Shown here one piece after another: positions 16,884-26,646 of a DNA stretch of 64,000 bases. Every line of letters starts with the position of its first letter. Within the stretch, counting starts at the first letter, position 1. The notes beneath the pieces are model-generated. The model made no database searches. It was given only the letters and a program-made list of their open reading frames with translations, and was not told the origin of the DNA. A program made the position numbers and the translations under genes. Origin of the DNA: Mucilaginibacter gracilis (GTDB lineage Bacteria > Bacteroidota > Bacteroidia > Sphingobacteriales > Sphingobacteriaceae); the NCBI RefSeq assembly GCF_003633615.1, contig NZ_RBKU01000001.1, forward strand, positions 5,084,001-5,148,000, written 5' to 3'.

Positions 16884-17354
16884 ATGAAAAAGAAAATCAT
16901 AGTTGAAATCATCGCAGGTTCACTAATCCTGCTTTTTACCTATACGTCCGTCAGTAAGATCATTGACCATAGAACATTCCAGTTCCAGTTAGGCCGTGCC
17001 CCATACATTGGCGGACTTTCAGGGATAATGTCTTTTGTTTTACCAGTTGCCGAACTGGTGATCGCTGTTTTATTATTGTTTGAAAAGACAAGGTTAGCCG
17101 GTTTATGGGCATCATTTATTGCCATGACCCTATTTACGGTTTACATAGCCCTGATGCTGGCCTCCGGCCATCGTTTGCCATGCACCTGCGGCGGTGTCAT
17201 TTCCTCGCTTTCATGGTTTGGGCACCTGCTTTTCAATCTTGTATTTACCGCAATAGCATTTGCCGGGGTTATGCTGTATAAAAAGCAGGGTGATGGTACA
17301 GCAAGCAGGAGCAACCGGCCTCTTTCTAAGTCACCAGGCTATGAAATGCCATGA
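16884..17354 (+). CDS. MauE/DoxX-like redox membrane protein
   Basis: About 156 residues from the ATG at 16884; an in-frame TTG at 16860 is less likely. Four membrane spans are visible (about 6-24, 44-66, 72-95 and 114-136). Between spans 3 and 4 is HRLPCTCGG, a CxC motif in a periplasm-facing loop. This matches MauE/DoxX-like proteins linked to disulfide or quinone redox chemistry. Its stop overlaps the next start by four bases. The neighbouring small Cys-containing exported peptide and thioredoxin-like protein fit a shared thiol-redox role, by inference. Confidence 0.8.
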   Translation: MKKKIIVEIIAGSLILLFTYTSVSKIIDHRTFQFQLGRAPYIGGLSGIMSFVLPVAELVIAVLLLFEKTRLAGLWASFIAMTLFTVYIALMLASGHRLPCTCGGVISSLSWFGHLLFNLVFTAIAFAGVMLYKKQGDGTASRSNRPLSKSPGYEMP

Positions 17355-17644
17355 AAAACAAATGCGAAGATACCGGGAAGACCCGGTTTGACAGCCTTGC
17401 CGAAGCTAAAGACATTATGCTCAGGTTCCGGGGAATGTGGAAACTACACAGGGAAGGCAAAAGAAGGAAGCACAGGCAGGGAAAGCCAGCTCAGAAACGG
17501 GCATATTATTGCGGCTATTGCGGAGGATACCATTTAACCAGTAAAAGCCTGTTTGGAAATAACAGAAACCCCTATAGCCATGACTATTACATGAAAACAA
17601 TTAAAAAGCTTTTAAAGGACGCTTGTCAACCGCAGGCCGGTTAG
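17351..17644 (+). CDS. Small basic protein with a CxxC knuckle
   Basis: A 97-residue, strongly basic cytoplasmic protein. Near residues 53-59 it has YYCGYCGGYHLTS, a Cys-x-x-Cys ... His arrangement that may bind zinc. N-terminal KTRFDSLAEAKDIMLRFR is predicted helical. The start overlaps the MauE-like stop (ATGA at 17351), so the two are translationally coupled. I do not recognise a named family; similar short proteins occur in Bacteroidota cargo regions. Confidence 0.7.
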   Translation: MKNKCEDTGKTRFDSLAEAKDIMLRFRGMWKLHREGKRRKHRQGKPAQKRAYYCGYCGGYHLTSKSLFGNNRNPYSHDYYMKTIKKLLKDACQPQAG

Positions 17645-17809
17645 GCTACAAGTATTTTGAGTAAGCGGTCTTTTAAACGTGTTCACCGGGAACGACCCCG
17701 CCTTTCCGGTGCATCATACTGAAGTGCGGGTCATTGCATAACCGCTGCAAAGCTTAAAAATCGAAGCATTGGGCAACAGCATTTATTTTATCACATTTCA
17801 ACCAACCAT

Positions 17810-18085
17810 ATGAAAACTTTAAAAATAAGCCTCATGGCTTTAGCATTAACAATAGGCGTTGCGGGCGCATTCGCTACAAAAGCTGCAAGTCATAAATCAA
17901 CCGCCGGGGTTAATTACTACTGGTATGATCCCAGTACCGGGGCCTTGTTGGATCCTGCATCAAGTCCGACTCCTCCTAATGGGTGCCCAGATGAAGGAAC
18001 CATAGAGTGCGCAAGAGGTTTTGTAAACCAGACCGACAATCCACAGGGAGACACACCGGATAGGATAGTAAACAAATTGAACTAA
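17810..18085 (+). CDS. Small exported DUF6520-like protein
   Basis: A 91-residue protein with a clean signal peptide (MKTLKISLMALALTIGVAG, probable cleavage after AFA at residue 22). The mature part is short, with NYYWYDPSTGAL and two cysteines spaced GCPDEGTIEC that could form a small disulfide loop. This pattern is typical of the DUF6520 group in Sphingobacteriia. It follows the AraC, MauE-like and CxxC genes and is convergent with the thioredoxin-like gene. A peptide-like exported product is inferred; its role is unknown. Confidence 0.75.
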   Translation: MKTLKISLMALALTIGVAGAFATKAASHKSTAGVNYYWYDPSTGALLDPASSPTPPNGCPDEGTIECARGFVNQTDNPQGDTPDRIVNKLN

Positions 18086-18146
18086 GCTTATTGCAGCTTA
18101 TTAATCGGCGGGCTTGGCTACTAAACCCGCCGATTTACAACCTTTA

Positions 18147-19433
18147 TTATAATTGCGTTATAACCAATATATCTAACATCCTATATTCTTCTTTTAGCTG
18201 CAAGTCATATTTCAATAACTCACGTTTTACATTTTCAATATCTCTTATCGAACCATTGATTTTTATATCTACGTTGCCTGTAAAATGAGTTTCGTCTATT
18301 ACTGGAACCAAATAGTCGCTATAATAGTTTGAATTTCCGATTGAAATCGCGAAGAATTGATTGAACGGAATATTGGTTGAATTTAATCCCGAATAATTGT
18401 CTGTTTTCTCAAAAATGACCGATTTTTTTCCTCCAGCTGTCTTCATCATTTTGTCTGAGATCAATGAAAGTACAAGACATTTTGTTTTTCGTTTTTCAAT
18501 CACGCCTTTTAGCCCAAACGCACGTTCAATATCCTGCTTCATCATATCCCTGAGATTTTCAGATTTGTCAATGGGAACATTTATTTCATAACAATATTGA
18601 TGCTCTATGGCCCATTGGTTTCGGTTTTCTTTTGGATAAATAAATTTTGATGAATCTTTCAAATTCAATAGAACTCTGTTCCAGTTCCGAAAGTCCATAT
18701 TTTTATCATTGAAAGCATCTACAAGCATCATTGTCGGCAATATGTTCACACCACGATAGCCAATTGCCTTTTTAGTCGTAGGGTCTTTTTCAAAACCTTC
18801 AATACCGCGTGTTCCAATTATTTTTTTTGTAATTATAGATGAGTAGGTAAGATTTTCTACAGGGATGCTTCCGCCTTGTCGCCAGATTGGCACACCATCT
18901 TTAAAATCAGTCTGGACAGAGCTCAATTGTAAAGTTTCATTTTGAAAGAACTTTTCAAGGTTTTCGTTTGTGGCATTTTCACCGTCCGTGATAAACCTGA
19001 ATACTTTGTCTTTATCAATCCATACATGAGTAGGAACTGTCTGGTAAGGAAAGTATTGTTTTAAAAAGCTGTTTGCAGTAACAACAGGTAAAGTAGTTTT
19101 TCTGAAAATTTCGGAAGTTTTTAAAAAACCTGATAGCATTTCTTTAGTATCCTGTGCAACAACAATGATCTGCAATTTATCTTTGAACGCTTCCTGTAAC
19201 GCCTCTATTTTAGGAATAGCGTTGACGCATGGAACACAATGAATGGAGAAAAAATCGAGGATGATTAATTTTCCGTTTGGCTTATTAAGGTCAATTACTT
19301 CTGTACTATTGAATACAGGTAACGGTTTTATTTGGGGTATCTTTTCGCCAACTTTTATGATAAATGGAGCCTGAGCATAACACAGCTGGGTTAGCCCTAA
19401 TAGGATTATATAAATTAATGATTTTATTTTCAT
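18147..19433 (-). CDS. TlpA/redoxin-like exported thioredoxin-fold protein
   Basis: A 428-residue protein with a signal peptide (cleavage near CYAQA, residue 20). Residues about 25-150 form a TlpA/AhpC-type thioredoxin fold with the active-site motif FFSIHCVPCVNAIP (CxxC near 67-70) and the cis-Pro segment TVPTHVWID. The C-terminal 270 residues are a separate unknown domain often seen in SusCD-associated redoxins. It is the last gene of the sigma/FecR/SusC/SusD cluster, 11 bases after SusD, and probably works in the periplasm on products of this locus. Confidence 0.88.
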   Translation of the reverse strand: MKIKSLIYIILLGLTQLCYAQAPFIIKVGEKIPQIKPLPVFNSTEVIDLNKPNGKLIILDFFSIHCVPCVNAIPKIEALQEAFKDKLQIIVVAQDTKEMLSGFLKTSEIFRKTTLPVVTANSFLKQYFPYQTVPTHVWIDKDKVFRFITDGENATNENLEKFFQNETLQLSSVQTDFKDGVPIWRQGGSIPVENLTYSSIITKKIIGTRGIEGFEKDPTTKKAIGYRGVNILPTMMLVDAFNDKNMDFRNWNRVLLNLKDSSKFIYPKENRNQWAIEHQYCYEINVPIDKSENLRDMMKQDIERAFGLKGVIEKRKTKCLVLSLISDKMMKTAGGKKSVIFEKTDNYSGLNSTNIPFNQFFAISIGNSNYYSDYLVPVIDETHFTGNVDIKINGSIRDIENVKRELLKYDLQLKEEYRMLDILVITQL

Positions 19434-19444
19434 GAGAGTATTAA

Positions 19445-20842
19445 TTAATAGCCGGGATTTTGAACTAAGGCGGGATTGCGTTGAAGTTCAGTAAGCGGAA
19501 TTGGGTACAAAGCAGCCGTTGACGTCCATGTTGGTTTGATCGCGCCTAAAACTGCATCAACACGTCCACTTCTTTTTAAATCAAGCCACCTATGTCCGCA
19601 TTCGACAAAAAGCTCACGCTGTCTTTCTGCAAATATTTCATCTAACAAAGCAGATTGGCCAATTGAAGGGTTAGTATTAAATAGTAATGGTATCCCCGCC
19701 CGCGATTTAATAATATCAACATCTGAAACAGCCTGAGGGAGTTTATTTTGCTGCGCTAACGCTTCTGCACGGATAAGATATATTTCCCCTAAACGGAAAA
19801 GCATTTGGTATTCTGTAATTGATGCCGCCGTTTTAACCTGGTACTTAAATGGGTAGTAATATGTCGTGCTACCTACAGTTGTGCTTTTGATCCAGTTTAA
19901 TTTGCGTTTATCTATGGCAGAAAAAGCATTTAGTAAATACGTCGTAATGCTAAAAGAAGGCACAACATTGGCATTGGGGATGTAATTATATCCTTCGTAG
20001 GTATTTATTGTTGCCGTAGAAATGGCACTTGTTGGCAGTAACTGGAAAATGGCCTCGGCACTATTACCTAAAAATACTTTATTGAGATCTGATACGATAG
20101 AATAGACACCTGAGTTAATAACCAAAGTAGACTGTTCTTCTGCTTTGCTCCAATTCTTTTGATATAAATATACCCGCGCCAGAAAAGCAGTAGCTGTCCA
20201 TTTATTTATCCTTACTTTCCCTGTCGATGGATATGTTTCTGGTAATAGTTTTTGAGCATCCGTCAAGTCTGCAATAATCTGCCCGTAAATAAGTGAGACA
20301 TCACTCCTTGGCGCTGCGGCGTTAGCCTGGTAGTCTGTCGAAGTAATCAAAGGGACAGAGCCGAAAAGATTGCACAAGTAGAAATAAAAATAGGCTCGAA
20401 TAAACTCTGCCTCTCCTTTAAGTTGTGTTGTTACAACCGCTGAAATTGCAGGATTATTCTTAATTCCTTCTAAAATGCTATTTGACAAAAAAATGAGATT
20501 ATACGCTTTGCTCCACATATAGGTACTCGTATAAGAGCTGGTAACTGTTATGGCATTATACCTGAATTCATCATAAACCGAAATAGAGGTTGTCGAATAA
20601 ATTTCATCCGCTGACATTCCGGGATACAGATCAGTTCCGGAATTACCGATAGAGCCAATTAAAGTATTCATCTGTATGTATATCCCTAACATGGCCGCAG
20701 TCGCAGTTGCATCATCTTTAAAAACTGCGGATGAAATGATCTTATTTACAGGCGTGTCAATCTCGATTAGTTTTTTGCATGAAATAAATGGCATCATTAA
20801 AATAAGTATCAGGCCAACTATTTTATATTTTATATTTTTCAT
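19445..20842 (-). CDS. SusD/RagB-family nutrient-binding lipoprotein
   Basis: A 465-residue outer-membrane lipoprotein with lipobox FISC (Cys22) followed by KKLIEIDTP, a typical SusD beginning. TPR-like helical repeats occur in the middle and a SusD C-terminal domain with RLGEIYLIRAEALAQ, LDEIFAERQRELFVECGHRWLDLKR near 400-430. It partners the SusC protein encoded 3 bases upstream to bind and import a ligand. No glycan enzymes are nearby; a thioredoxin-like protein follows, so the ligand may not be a polysaccharide. Confidence 0.95.
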   Translation of the reverse strand: MKNIKYKIVGLILILMMPFISCKKLIEIDTPVNKIISSAVFKDDATATAAMLGIYIQMNTLIGSIGNSGTDLYPGMSADEIYSTTSISVYDEFRYNAITVTSSYTSTYMWSKAYNLIFLSNSILEGIKNNPAISAVVTTQLKGEAEFIRAYFYFYLCNLFGSVPLITSTDYQANAAAPRSDVSLIYGQIIADLTDAQKLLPETYPSTGKVRINKWTATAFLARVYLYQKNWSKAEEQSTLVINSGVYSIVSDLNKVFLGNSAEAIFQLLPTSAISTATINTYEGYNYIPNANVVPSFSITTYLLNAFSAIDKRKLNWIKSTTVGSTTYYYPFKYQVKTAASITEYQMLFRLGEIYLIRAEALAQQNKLPQAVSDVDIIKSRAGIPLLFNTNPSIGQSALLDEIFAERQRELFVECGHRWLDLKRSGRVDAVLGAIKPTWTSTAALYPIPLTELQRNPALVQNPGY

Positions 20843-20844
20843 GA

Positions 20845-23800
20845 TCAGAAATTTGTCTTTAAGCCAACAGTGATTGTTCTAACTGGTGGTGTTTTTTGTA
20901 ACGTTTGGGTTTCAGGATCGGCGTATTTGTAGTCAGTAATTACCAATAAGTTTTGGGCACTGCTATAAAGCTGAAGGCTTTTCAGGCCAGCCCGCCGAAT
21001 CCATTTTGGCGGCATACTGTAAGTCAATACGATGTTTTTAAGTCTTGCATATGAAGCATCGCCATATCTATAATCCGTACCGTAAATGCGCACATTATTT
21101 AACGATGCGTAAGCCGCACTTGTGCTTGTTGTCGTGTATTTTGAAATATTGCTAACATCACCCGGTGCCTGCCATCTGTTTAATACAATGATTGGCTGAT
21201 TATACATCGTTCCAGGATAGGTTGTATTATTGTAGAGGTTGCCAATAATAGTTGTGCCGATTTGTTTTCTGAATTCAAACAGAAAGTCCAGGTTCCAATT
21301 TCTAAACTGTAGATTGTTTTCTAATCCTCCGTAGCACTTAGGTTCGGTGTTACCTATATTAATATTTTTGTCTGATGCATATACCGGTGACGTGGTTATA
21401 CCGCCGCTGGCGTTTCTAAATTCGAGGATACCTGTCGCGGGGTTTATATCGGCAAATTGCAGGCCGCTGAGAACGCTGAGTGGCTGGCCGATGATTAAAT
21501 TGCTATAGCTGGATGATGACAGGCGCGGAAATTCCTGTAGCCTGTTTTTAGGTACCGTAATATTAAAAGAGGTTGACCATTTAAGGTCGTGTTTCGACAA
21601 ATTAATGGTGGTAATTTCTATTTCCACACCGCTGTTTACAACCGTGGCGGGGAAGTTGGCCATTATCGACGATCCTCCTGTCTGGGATGGAAGCGCATAA
21701 TTGATCAATTGATTACTGCTCCTGTTATTATAGTAGGCCGTTGAAACCAAAACCCTGTCTTTTAAAAAACCTAATTCTAATGCCGCTTCCAGCTTTTTGT
21801 TAAGTTCCCATGCATAATCTGAATTAGGTAAACTTGTTGGGTATAGCCCCGTAACACCCTGAAAACTCTGAGAAGTAGGTGTATAGGTACTTAAATAAGC
21901 GTAGTCGCCAATTTTGTCGTTACCTGTTAGGCCAAAGCTTGACCTCAACTTGCCAAAACTCAGAAAGTTAAGATGTGATTTTATCCATTGTTCTTCGGAA
22001 AAAATATACCCAAGACCTATTGCGCCAAAATTTGAAAACTGTTTATCTGGCCCAAACCTGCTTGAACCATCCCTTCTGCCAGTGAGATTTAACAGGAATT
22101 TCCTTTTATAATTGAAATTTATTCTCCCAAATAAGGCAACATACTTATACTTAATCACTGTACTTGAAATGGAACTGCTTGGAGCTGCTGCCGGGGTTTC
22201 TAATAATAAGTCATTTGTGTAACCTGTTGCGGCGATTGTATTGCCTGTGGTACTGTTACTTTGCCAGGTTCCACCCAATAAAGCACTCAATTGAAGCTGC
22301 CCGATTGATCTTGTATAATCCAACTGTGGCTCAATAATCACTGAACTGAATTCACTATTTGAAAATGTAGAGAAACCGGTCGGGCTTTTTGAAGGATCCT
22401 GTGCCGCGATGGGCGTGGTGGATATTTCATTTATGTTCAGGATATTGTAACCGAAGCTCGTTTTGAATTTCAGCCCACCGGGAAACATGTATCTTACCTG
22501 CAAATTACTGATGAGATTTTTAGTTGAACCATCATATGTTCTTTCTAAGTATGCCAACGGGTTCGCAAAACTATATCCCCCGCTTGACCAGTTTAATTTC
22601 CCGTTTTGGTCGTATAAAGAAGGGAGGTCAGGCGGCAAGTTTAAATAATTGCTTAAATCGTTTGCAGTGCTATTATTATCGGTGGAGACGTAGTTGCCTG
22701 AAAATAGAATATTTAATTTTTTATCGTTGGAATAGTGGTTAATATTAAAAAGTACTGCACCCTTTTTATCTCCAAAATCTCCGGGGAACATCGTTGTTTC
22801 CCGAAAATAGGTACCACTTAATAAAAACTGGTTTGCCTCATTCCCTCCTGATATGGCAAGCTGAGCATTCGTTTGATGTGCGGTATTGCTAAGTAACATC
22901 TTTTTAAAATCTGTATATCGCGTTGTGTCCCATACCAAAACGTCATACGCATTAGCGCTGGTCATAGTCACATTGTCATTCTTAAATGCCTCCTTGCGCA
23001 TCTGAACGTATTGTTGAGTATTCAGCCAGTCGGTTGTGCGGGTTGTAGCATTCCATCCGGTATAAACATTTGCGTTGACCTGGGTTGCACCTGCCATACC
23101 TCTTTTTGTCTGTATGAGGATAACACCATTTGAGCCCCTGCTTCCGTAGATAGCGGTAGCATCCGCATCTTTCAACACATCAATACGTTCTATGTCGGAT
23201 GGATTTATACTGTTAAATGGACTTACAGAGCCTGCCGCGCCACCACCGATATTTCCTATGTCATTGTTGTTTGGCGCATAGGGCACACCATCAATAATAA
23301 AGAGCGGGTCATTGGATATGCTGCTATTGATAGAGGTACGCCCCCTTATTTGGATTTTAATCGCCGAACCAGGCAAACCGTTGGTTTCAGTTACAACTAA
23401 ACCCGGTATCCTTCCATATAATACTTCTAAAGGATTGCCCACGGGTTGGTTTTCTATGTTTTGCCTTTTTATAGTATTGACAGACCCGGTGGTTAAGCGC
23501 TGGGTGGTTGTGCCATACGCGATAATTTTAACTTCATCGAGCTTAGAAATACTTTTAGCCAAAGCTATCGTCATGTTATTGGCCGCAGGAACCTCATAAT
23601 AGTCATAGCCAATAAATGTTATTGATAACGTTGCATCTTGTGAAATATTTATTAATTTAAATACCCCGTCCGCGTCTGTTGTTGTACTAACAGTGGTGCC
23701 TTTAATTTTAACGGTTGCCCCGGGGAGTGGCTGTCCGCTTTCATCCGTTACTTTCCCCATAATGGTGATCAGCAACAAATTTGAAGGCGTGTTGTTACCA

Positions 23801-24174
23801 GGCAAGGGGTTTTGTTTCTTTTCAGTCGCGGCTCTGTAGACGGCGATCAGCTTTCCCAACTGCCTGAACTGGAGCGCCGTTTTTTGTTGCAGTAATAACA
23901 GTACATCTGTCAGCGGTTTGTTTTTGACATGCAATGAAACAGGGGCGATGTCTTTGACCGTACTTTCGTTGTATGTAAAGGTTACGCCTGCCTGCTGCCC
24001 GATCTGGCTAAAGATGGTCTTAATCGGGGACTGGTTGGCTTCCACGCTGACCTGCGCCCTTGTCTCATGTGCCATCAGCAGCGAGAAAAAGCTGAGTTGT
24101 ATGCCGATAATAAGCGTGGATAAACGCATACATTTTATAATTACAGGAGTTACCTTACAGTAAAAATTTACCAT
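20845..24174 (-). CDS. SusC/RagA TonB-linked outer-membrane transporter with STN domain
   Basis: A 1109-residue TonB-dependent transporter. Signal segment about 15-38. An STN (secretin/TonB N-terminal) domain at about 42-105 marks receptors that signal to FecR. CarboxypepD_reg-like beta-sandwich about 135-215. Plug about 220-345, with SusC-type PLFIIDGVP, IERIDVLKDADATAIYGSRGSNGVILI. The rest is the 22-strand barrel, ending in a C-terminal Phe. Presence of STN and the upstream FecR/sigma genes predicts transport-coupled induction of the operon. Confidence 0.95.
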   Translation of the reverse strand: MVNFYCKVTPVIIKCMRLSTLIIGIQLSFFSLLMAHETRAQVSVEANQSPIKTIFSQIGQQAGVTFTYNESTVKDIAPVSLHVKNKPLTDVLLLLQQKTALQFRQLGKLIAVYRAATEKKQNPLPGNNTPSNLLLITIMGKVTDESGQPLPGATVKIKGTTVSTTTDADGVFKLINISQDATLSITFIGYDYYEVPAANNMTIALAKSISKLDEVKIIAYGTTTQRLTTGSVNTIKRQNIENQPVGNPLEVLYGRIPGLVVTETNGLPGSAIKIQIRGRTSINSSISNDPLFIIDGVPYAPNNNDIGNIGGGAAGSVSPFNSINPSDIERIDVLKDADATAIYGSRGSNGVILIQTKRGMAGATQVNANVYTGWNATTRTTDWLNTQQYVQMRKEAFKNDNVTMTSANAYDVLVWDTTRYTDFKKMLLSNTAHQTNAQLAISGGNEANQFLLSGTYFRETTMFPGDFGDKKGAVLFNINHYSNDKKLNILFSGNYVSTDNNSTANDLSNYLNLPPDLPSLYDQNGKLNWSSGGYSFANPLAYLERTYDGSTKNLISNLQVRYMFPGGLKFKTSFGYNILNINEISTTPIAAQDPSKSPTGFSTFSNSEFSSVIIEPQLDYTRSIGQLQLSALLGGTWQSNSTTGNTIAATGYTNDLLLETPAAAPSSSISSTVIKYKYVALFGRINFNYKRKFLLNLTGRRDGSSRFGPDKQFSNFGAIGLGYIFSEEQWIKSHLNFLSFGKLRSSFGLTGNDKIGDYAYLSTYTPTSQSFQGVTGLYPTSLPNSDYAWELNKKLEAALELGFLKDRVLVSTAYYNNRSSNQLINYALPSQTGGSSIMANFPATVVNSGVEIEITTINLSKHDLKWSTSFNITVPKNRLQEFPRLSSSSYSNLIIGQPLSVLSGLQFADINPATGILEFRNASGGITTSPVYASDKNINIGNTEPKCYGGLENNLQFRNWNLDFLFEFRKQIGTTIIGNLYNNTTYPGTMYNQPIIVLNRWQAPGDVSNISKYTTTSTSAAYASLNNVRIYGTDYRYGDASYARLKNIVLTYSMPPKWIRRAGLKSLQLYSSAQNLLVITDYKYADPETQTLQKTPPVRTITVGLKTNF

Positions 24175-24267
24175 ATTTGTTTAGTGTTTAATGGGTTGAA
24201 CTATTGAACCATGCTGCTGTCAACGGCTTCGACTCTGTAGGACAGCAACAAAAAAGTAAAGGCATTA

Positions 24268-24291
24268 GCAATCCCGCTCTAACGGGATTGC
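24268..24291 (-). terminator. Hairpin between FecR and SusC genes
   Basis: GCAATCCCG and CGGGATTGC with a 6-base loop. On the minus strand it is followed about 20 bases later by a T-rich stretch. It may end the sigma/FecR transcript or partly attenuate read-through into susC. Confidence 0.55.
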
Positions 24292-24322
24292 CGCCTTTGC
24301 ATCCCTTCCCTTGGAAGGTCTG

Positions 24323-25306
24323 CTATCTGACCACTATTAACTTTTCATGCTGTTCGTATTTAAAATGATTGGAGAAACTAAGCGCCTGCAATACGGTGGC
24401 CAACGGTTCATCATCGAGTTGCAGGGTGATCTTTTCGTGGTACAGGGAAGCCCTTTCTACCCTGAAGGCGACATTGTATTTTCTTTGGAGCGCGTTTAAA
24501 ACGTCCGTAAAATCATCCTCGTTAAAAGACAGCCTGCCATTGCGCCATCCGGATAGGTCTGCGGAGCGTACTTTTCTTTTCACCAGCAGATGGGTACCCC
24601 TGTCCAATACAGCCTGTTCATCAGGCAGGAGCATAACTGCCGGTTGTTTGTCAGGCAATACGCCAACCTTGCCATTGCTGACCGTTACCCGTATTTCCTT
24701 TTCACCGGAAAAAGATTTAATATCAAAGGCAGTTCCCAGTACGCTGACCTTCATCCCGTATGCATCTACGGTAAAAGGAGCATCCGCATGGTGCCGGACA
24801 TCAAAGTATGCCTGGCCGTTAACCAATTTAACCGTGCGTATATGCCCATTGAAGGCTTCGGGGTATTGGATGGTCGTGCCCGCGTTGAGCCACACCAATG
24901 AACTGTCCGGCAATTGTAACCGCATCATTTTGCCATAAGGGGAAGTAAGCGTTATCCATTGTGCTGGCCGGGTATAATTCCATAGCAAAAAGGAAGCGAA
25001 AAAGAACAGTACAGATGCTGCGATACTTACCGGTAACCATAAGCGGCTTTGTTGAGGTTGACCTGTAACCGCAATACGGGCTTTTACCTGCGCTAACGCA
25101 TAGGTAGTATCATAGCGTTCTATTTCACCCTTATACCGTTCAAAACTTTGCAGATCGGTTATTTTCTCCAATAACTGCCGGTTGCCTTCACGCTCCAAAA
25201 TCCAGTCGGACAACTCGTTCTGCTCAGCTGCGGTTAAGGTATCATCTAACCGCTTTGCAATTAAAGCGGCAATATGTAAGGATTGGTGTATGTTTTTTTC
25301 CTGCAT
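24323..25306 (-). CDS. FecR-family anti-sigma factor
   Basis: About 327 residues from the ATG at 25306 (MQEKNIHQSL), preferred to an upstream in-frame start at 25345. It has a cytoplasmic N-terminal anti-sigma region (about 1-75), one membrane span (about 88-108, SIAASVLFFFASFLLW), a periplasmic FecR domain (about 115-215; LPDSSLVWLNAGTTIQYPEAF) and a C-terminal STN-like DUF4974 domain (FTDVLNALQRKYNVAF). It holds the sigma factor encoded 39 bases upstream and is released when the STN domain of SusC signals ligand binding. Confidence 0.93.
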   Translation of the reverse strand: MQEKNIHQSLHIAALIAKRLDDTLTAAEQNELSDWILEREGNRQLLEKITDLQSFERYKGEIERYDTTYALAQVKARIAVTGQPQQSRLWLPVSIAASVLFFFASFLLWNYTRPAQWITLTSPYGKMMRLQLPDSSLVWLNAGTTIQYPEAFNGHIRTVKLVNGQAYFDVRHHADAPFTVDAYGMKVSVLGTAFDIKSFSGEKEIRVTVSNGKVGVLPDKQPAVMLLPDEQAVLDRGTHLLVKRKVRSADLSGWRNGRLSFNEDDFTDVLNALQRKYNVAFRVERASLYHEKITLQLDDEPLATVLQALSFSNHFKYEQHEKLIVVR

Positions 25307-25383
25307 CTGCTGTTTCCTTTTATGAATGGAACAGCATAGAAACAACAGGGCATAAGGGTTTGTCCAAATGCTGATGAAAAAAA

Positions 25384-25980
25384 TTAATGGCGGGTGATGC
25401 TGCCGGATATAATGATCAGTAAAGTGGCAAGACCTTCACCTGAAAGCCTGGCCTTTAAGAGGCCGACACCGCGCATTTTCTGGCTGTTCACCGTACTGAC
25501 GGTAACACCCAGTTCAGCAGCGATATCCCTTGGCTTTTGGCCGTCAACGATCATACTCATGATCTTCCGGCACTGTTCTGGCAGGGCCTCGATAGCCTGG
25601 TATAATTCTGCAAATACCTCGGTCTCAATGATCGTGTGCAGCACGGTTGTTTCATCCGGCTCATGATCGAGCATCATGGTTTCCAGGCGGAGTGTCTTTG
25701 ACCTTTCTTTTTTGATATGGTTATAGCAGGCATTGCGTGTACTGATATACAGGAAGGCCTTCAATGATTGAAAGGAATAGAAATCACCCTGTTTTTGCCA
25801 TACCTGGAACAATGCATCCTGCACGATTTCCTCGGCAATGGAACGGTCAGCTAACAGGCGGTTCGCAAAATAACACAGGGAAGGATAGAATGAATGAAAA
25901 ATTTGGTCAAAAGATGACCCGTCCCCTGACCGTAACCTATTCAGCAGTTCTTTTTCATTCGATGGGGCAAGCGCATTCAA
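25384..25980 (-). CDS. ECF sigma-70 factor of the FecI/SusCD type
   Basis: A 198-residue RNA polymerase sigma factor. Region 2 (about 22-90) has LADRSIAEEIVQDALFQVWQ and FLYISTRNACYNHI; region 4 (about 130-185) has ALPEQCRKIMSMIVDGQKPRDIAAELGVTVSTVNSQ, the helix-turn-helix that binds the -35 element. It is first in the FecR/SusC/SusD/TlpA-like order, so it should activate the transporter genes of element 1. It is separated from the next upstream gene by a terminator at 26086-26109. Confidence 0.94.
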   Translation of the reverse strand: MNALAPSNEKELLNRLRSGDGSSFDQIFHSFYPSLCYFANRLLADRSIAEEIVQDALFQVWQKQGDFYSFQSLKAFLYISTRNACYNHIKKERSKTLRLETMMLDHEPDETTVLHTIIETEVFAELYQAIEALPEQCRKIMSMIVDGQKPRDIAAELGVTVSTVNSQKMRGVGLLKARLSGEGLATLLIIISGSITRH

Positions 25981-26085
25981 ATTTTCACTATAAAGAATAA
26001 AGTTAATTAATTTGCAATATAATGTAAAGGCAAGGTAAATAATAATTTCATTTAGCTACCCGCTTAGGCTATATGTAAGTTTAAA

Positions 26086-26109
26086 AAAGGCACCTTTTAG
26101 GGTGCCTTT
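26086..26109 (-). terminator. Rho-independent terminator of the 135-residue gene
   Basis: AAAGGCACC and GGTGCCTTT with a 6-base loop. On the minus strand the stem is followed by a T6 run. It isolates the upstream minus-strand genes from the sigma operon. Confidence 0.85.
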
Positions 26110-26136
26110 ATGCAGGATGAGCCACTTGTTCGTTTA

Positions 26137-26544
26137 TTAATCCTGTAGTTTTTTTGAATCCCTTTTTTGGGGTGCCCGCTTTTTTTTCTCTTTAACGGGC
26201 GGGGCAATAGCCAGCTCTATGTAGTCCGTGCGGCAGAACCCATACCTGGGCACGCTATCATATTCCCCTATTATTAGAGGCAGGATATATTTTTTGTTAG
26301 CTGAAAACTTGGGTGTAATAGGACGTTTCCGGAAACCATACTTGTTCCATGCGATGATGTCATTGAGGGGAAACCATTTGAAACTGAAATTGTCAAGTTC
26401 CCTACAGGCATCAGCTTCCTTAGAGCCATTGTACAACTTGATCTGGGGTTCTCCGGGCAGCGCGGTTGGCGCTCCTATGGGATTGGCCACGAATTTCATG
26501 ATCTGCGGAAAATCGGGATGTATGTTTTCAATTAATTCAAACAC
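26137..26544 (-). CDS. Hypothetical protein, 135 residues
   Basis: No signal peptide and no recognised domain. The middle has aromatic and basic residues (FSFKWFPLNDIIAWNKYGFRKRP) and the C-terminal 25 residues are very Lys/Arg-rich (KEKKKRAPQKRDSKK), suggesting nucleic-acid or protein contact, but this is only composition. It lies 102 bases downstream of the T9SS triplet on the same strand and has its own terminator. Confidence 0.55.
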   Translation of the reverse strand: MFELIENIHPDFPQIMKFVANPIGAPTALPGEPQIKLYNGSKEADACRELDNFSFKWFPLNDIIAWNKYGFRKRPITPKFSANKKYILPLIIGEYDSVPRYGFCRTDYIELAIAPPVKEKKKRAPQKRDSKKLQD

Positions 26545-26646
26545 AACAATTATTTTTTGAGATTTTTTAAAAATGTGAGAGATAGCAGTTAAATCTGAGG
26601 TATAATCCAGAGAGTGCTGTACCCGTTATTACGTTGATTTCAATCA

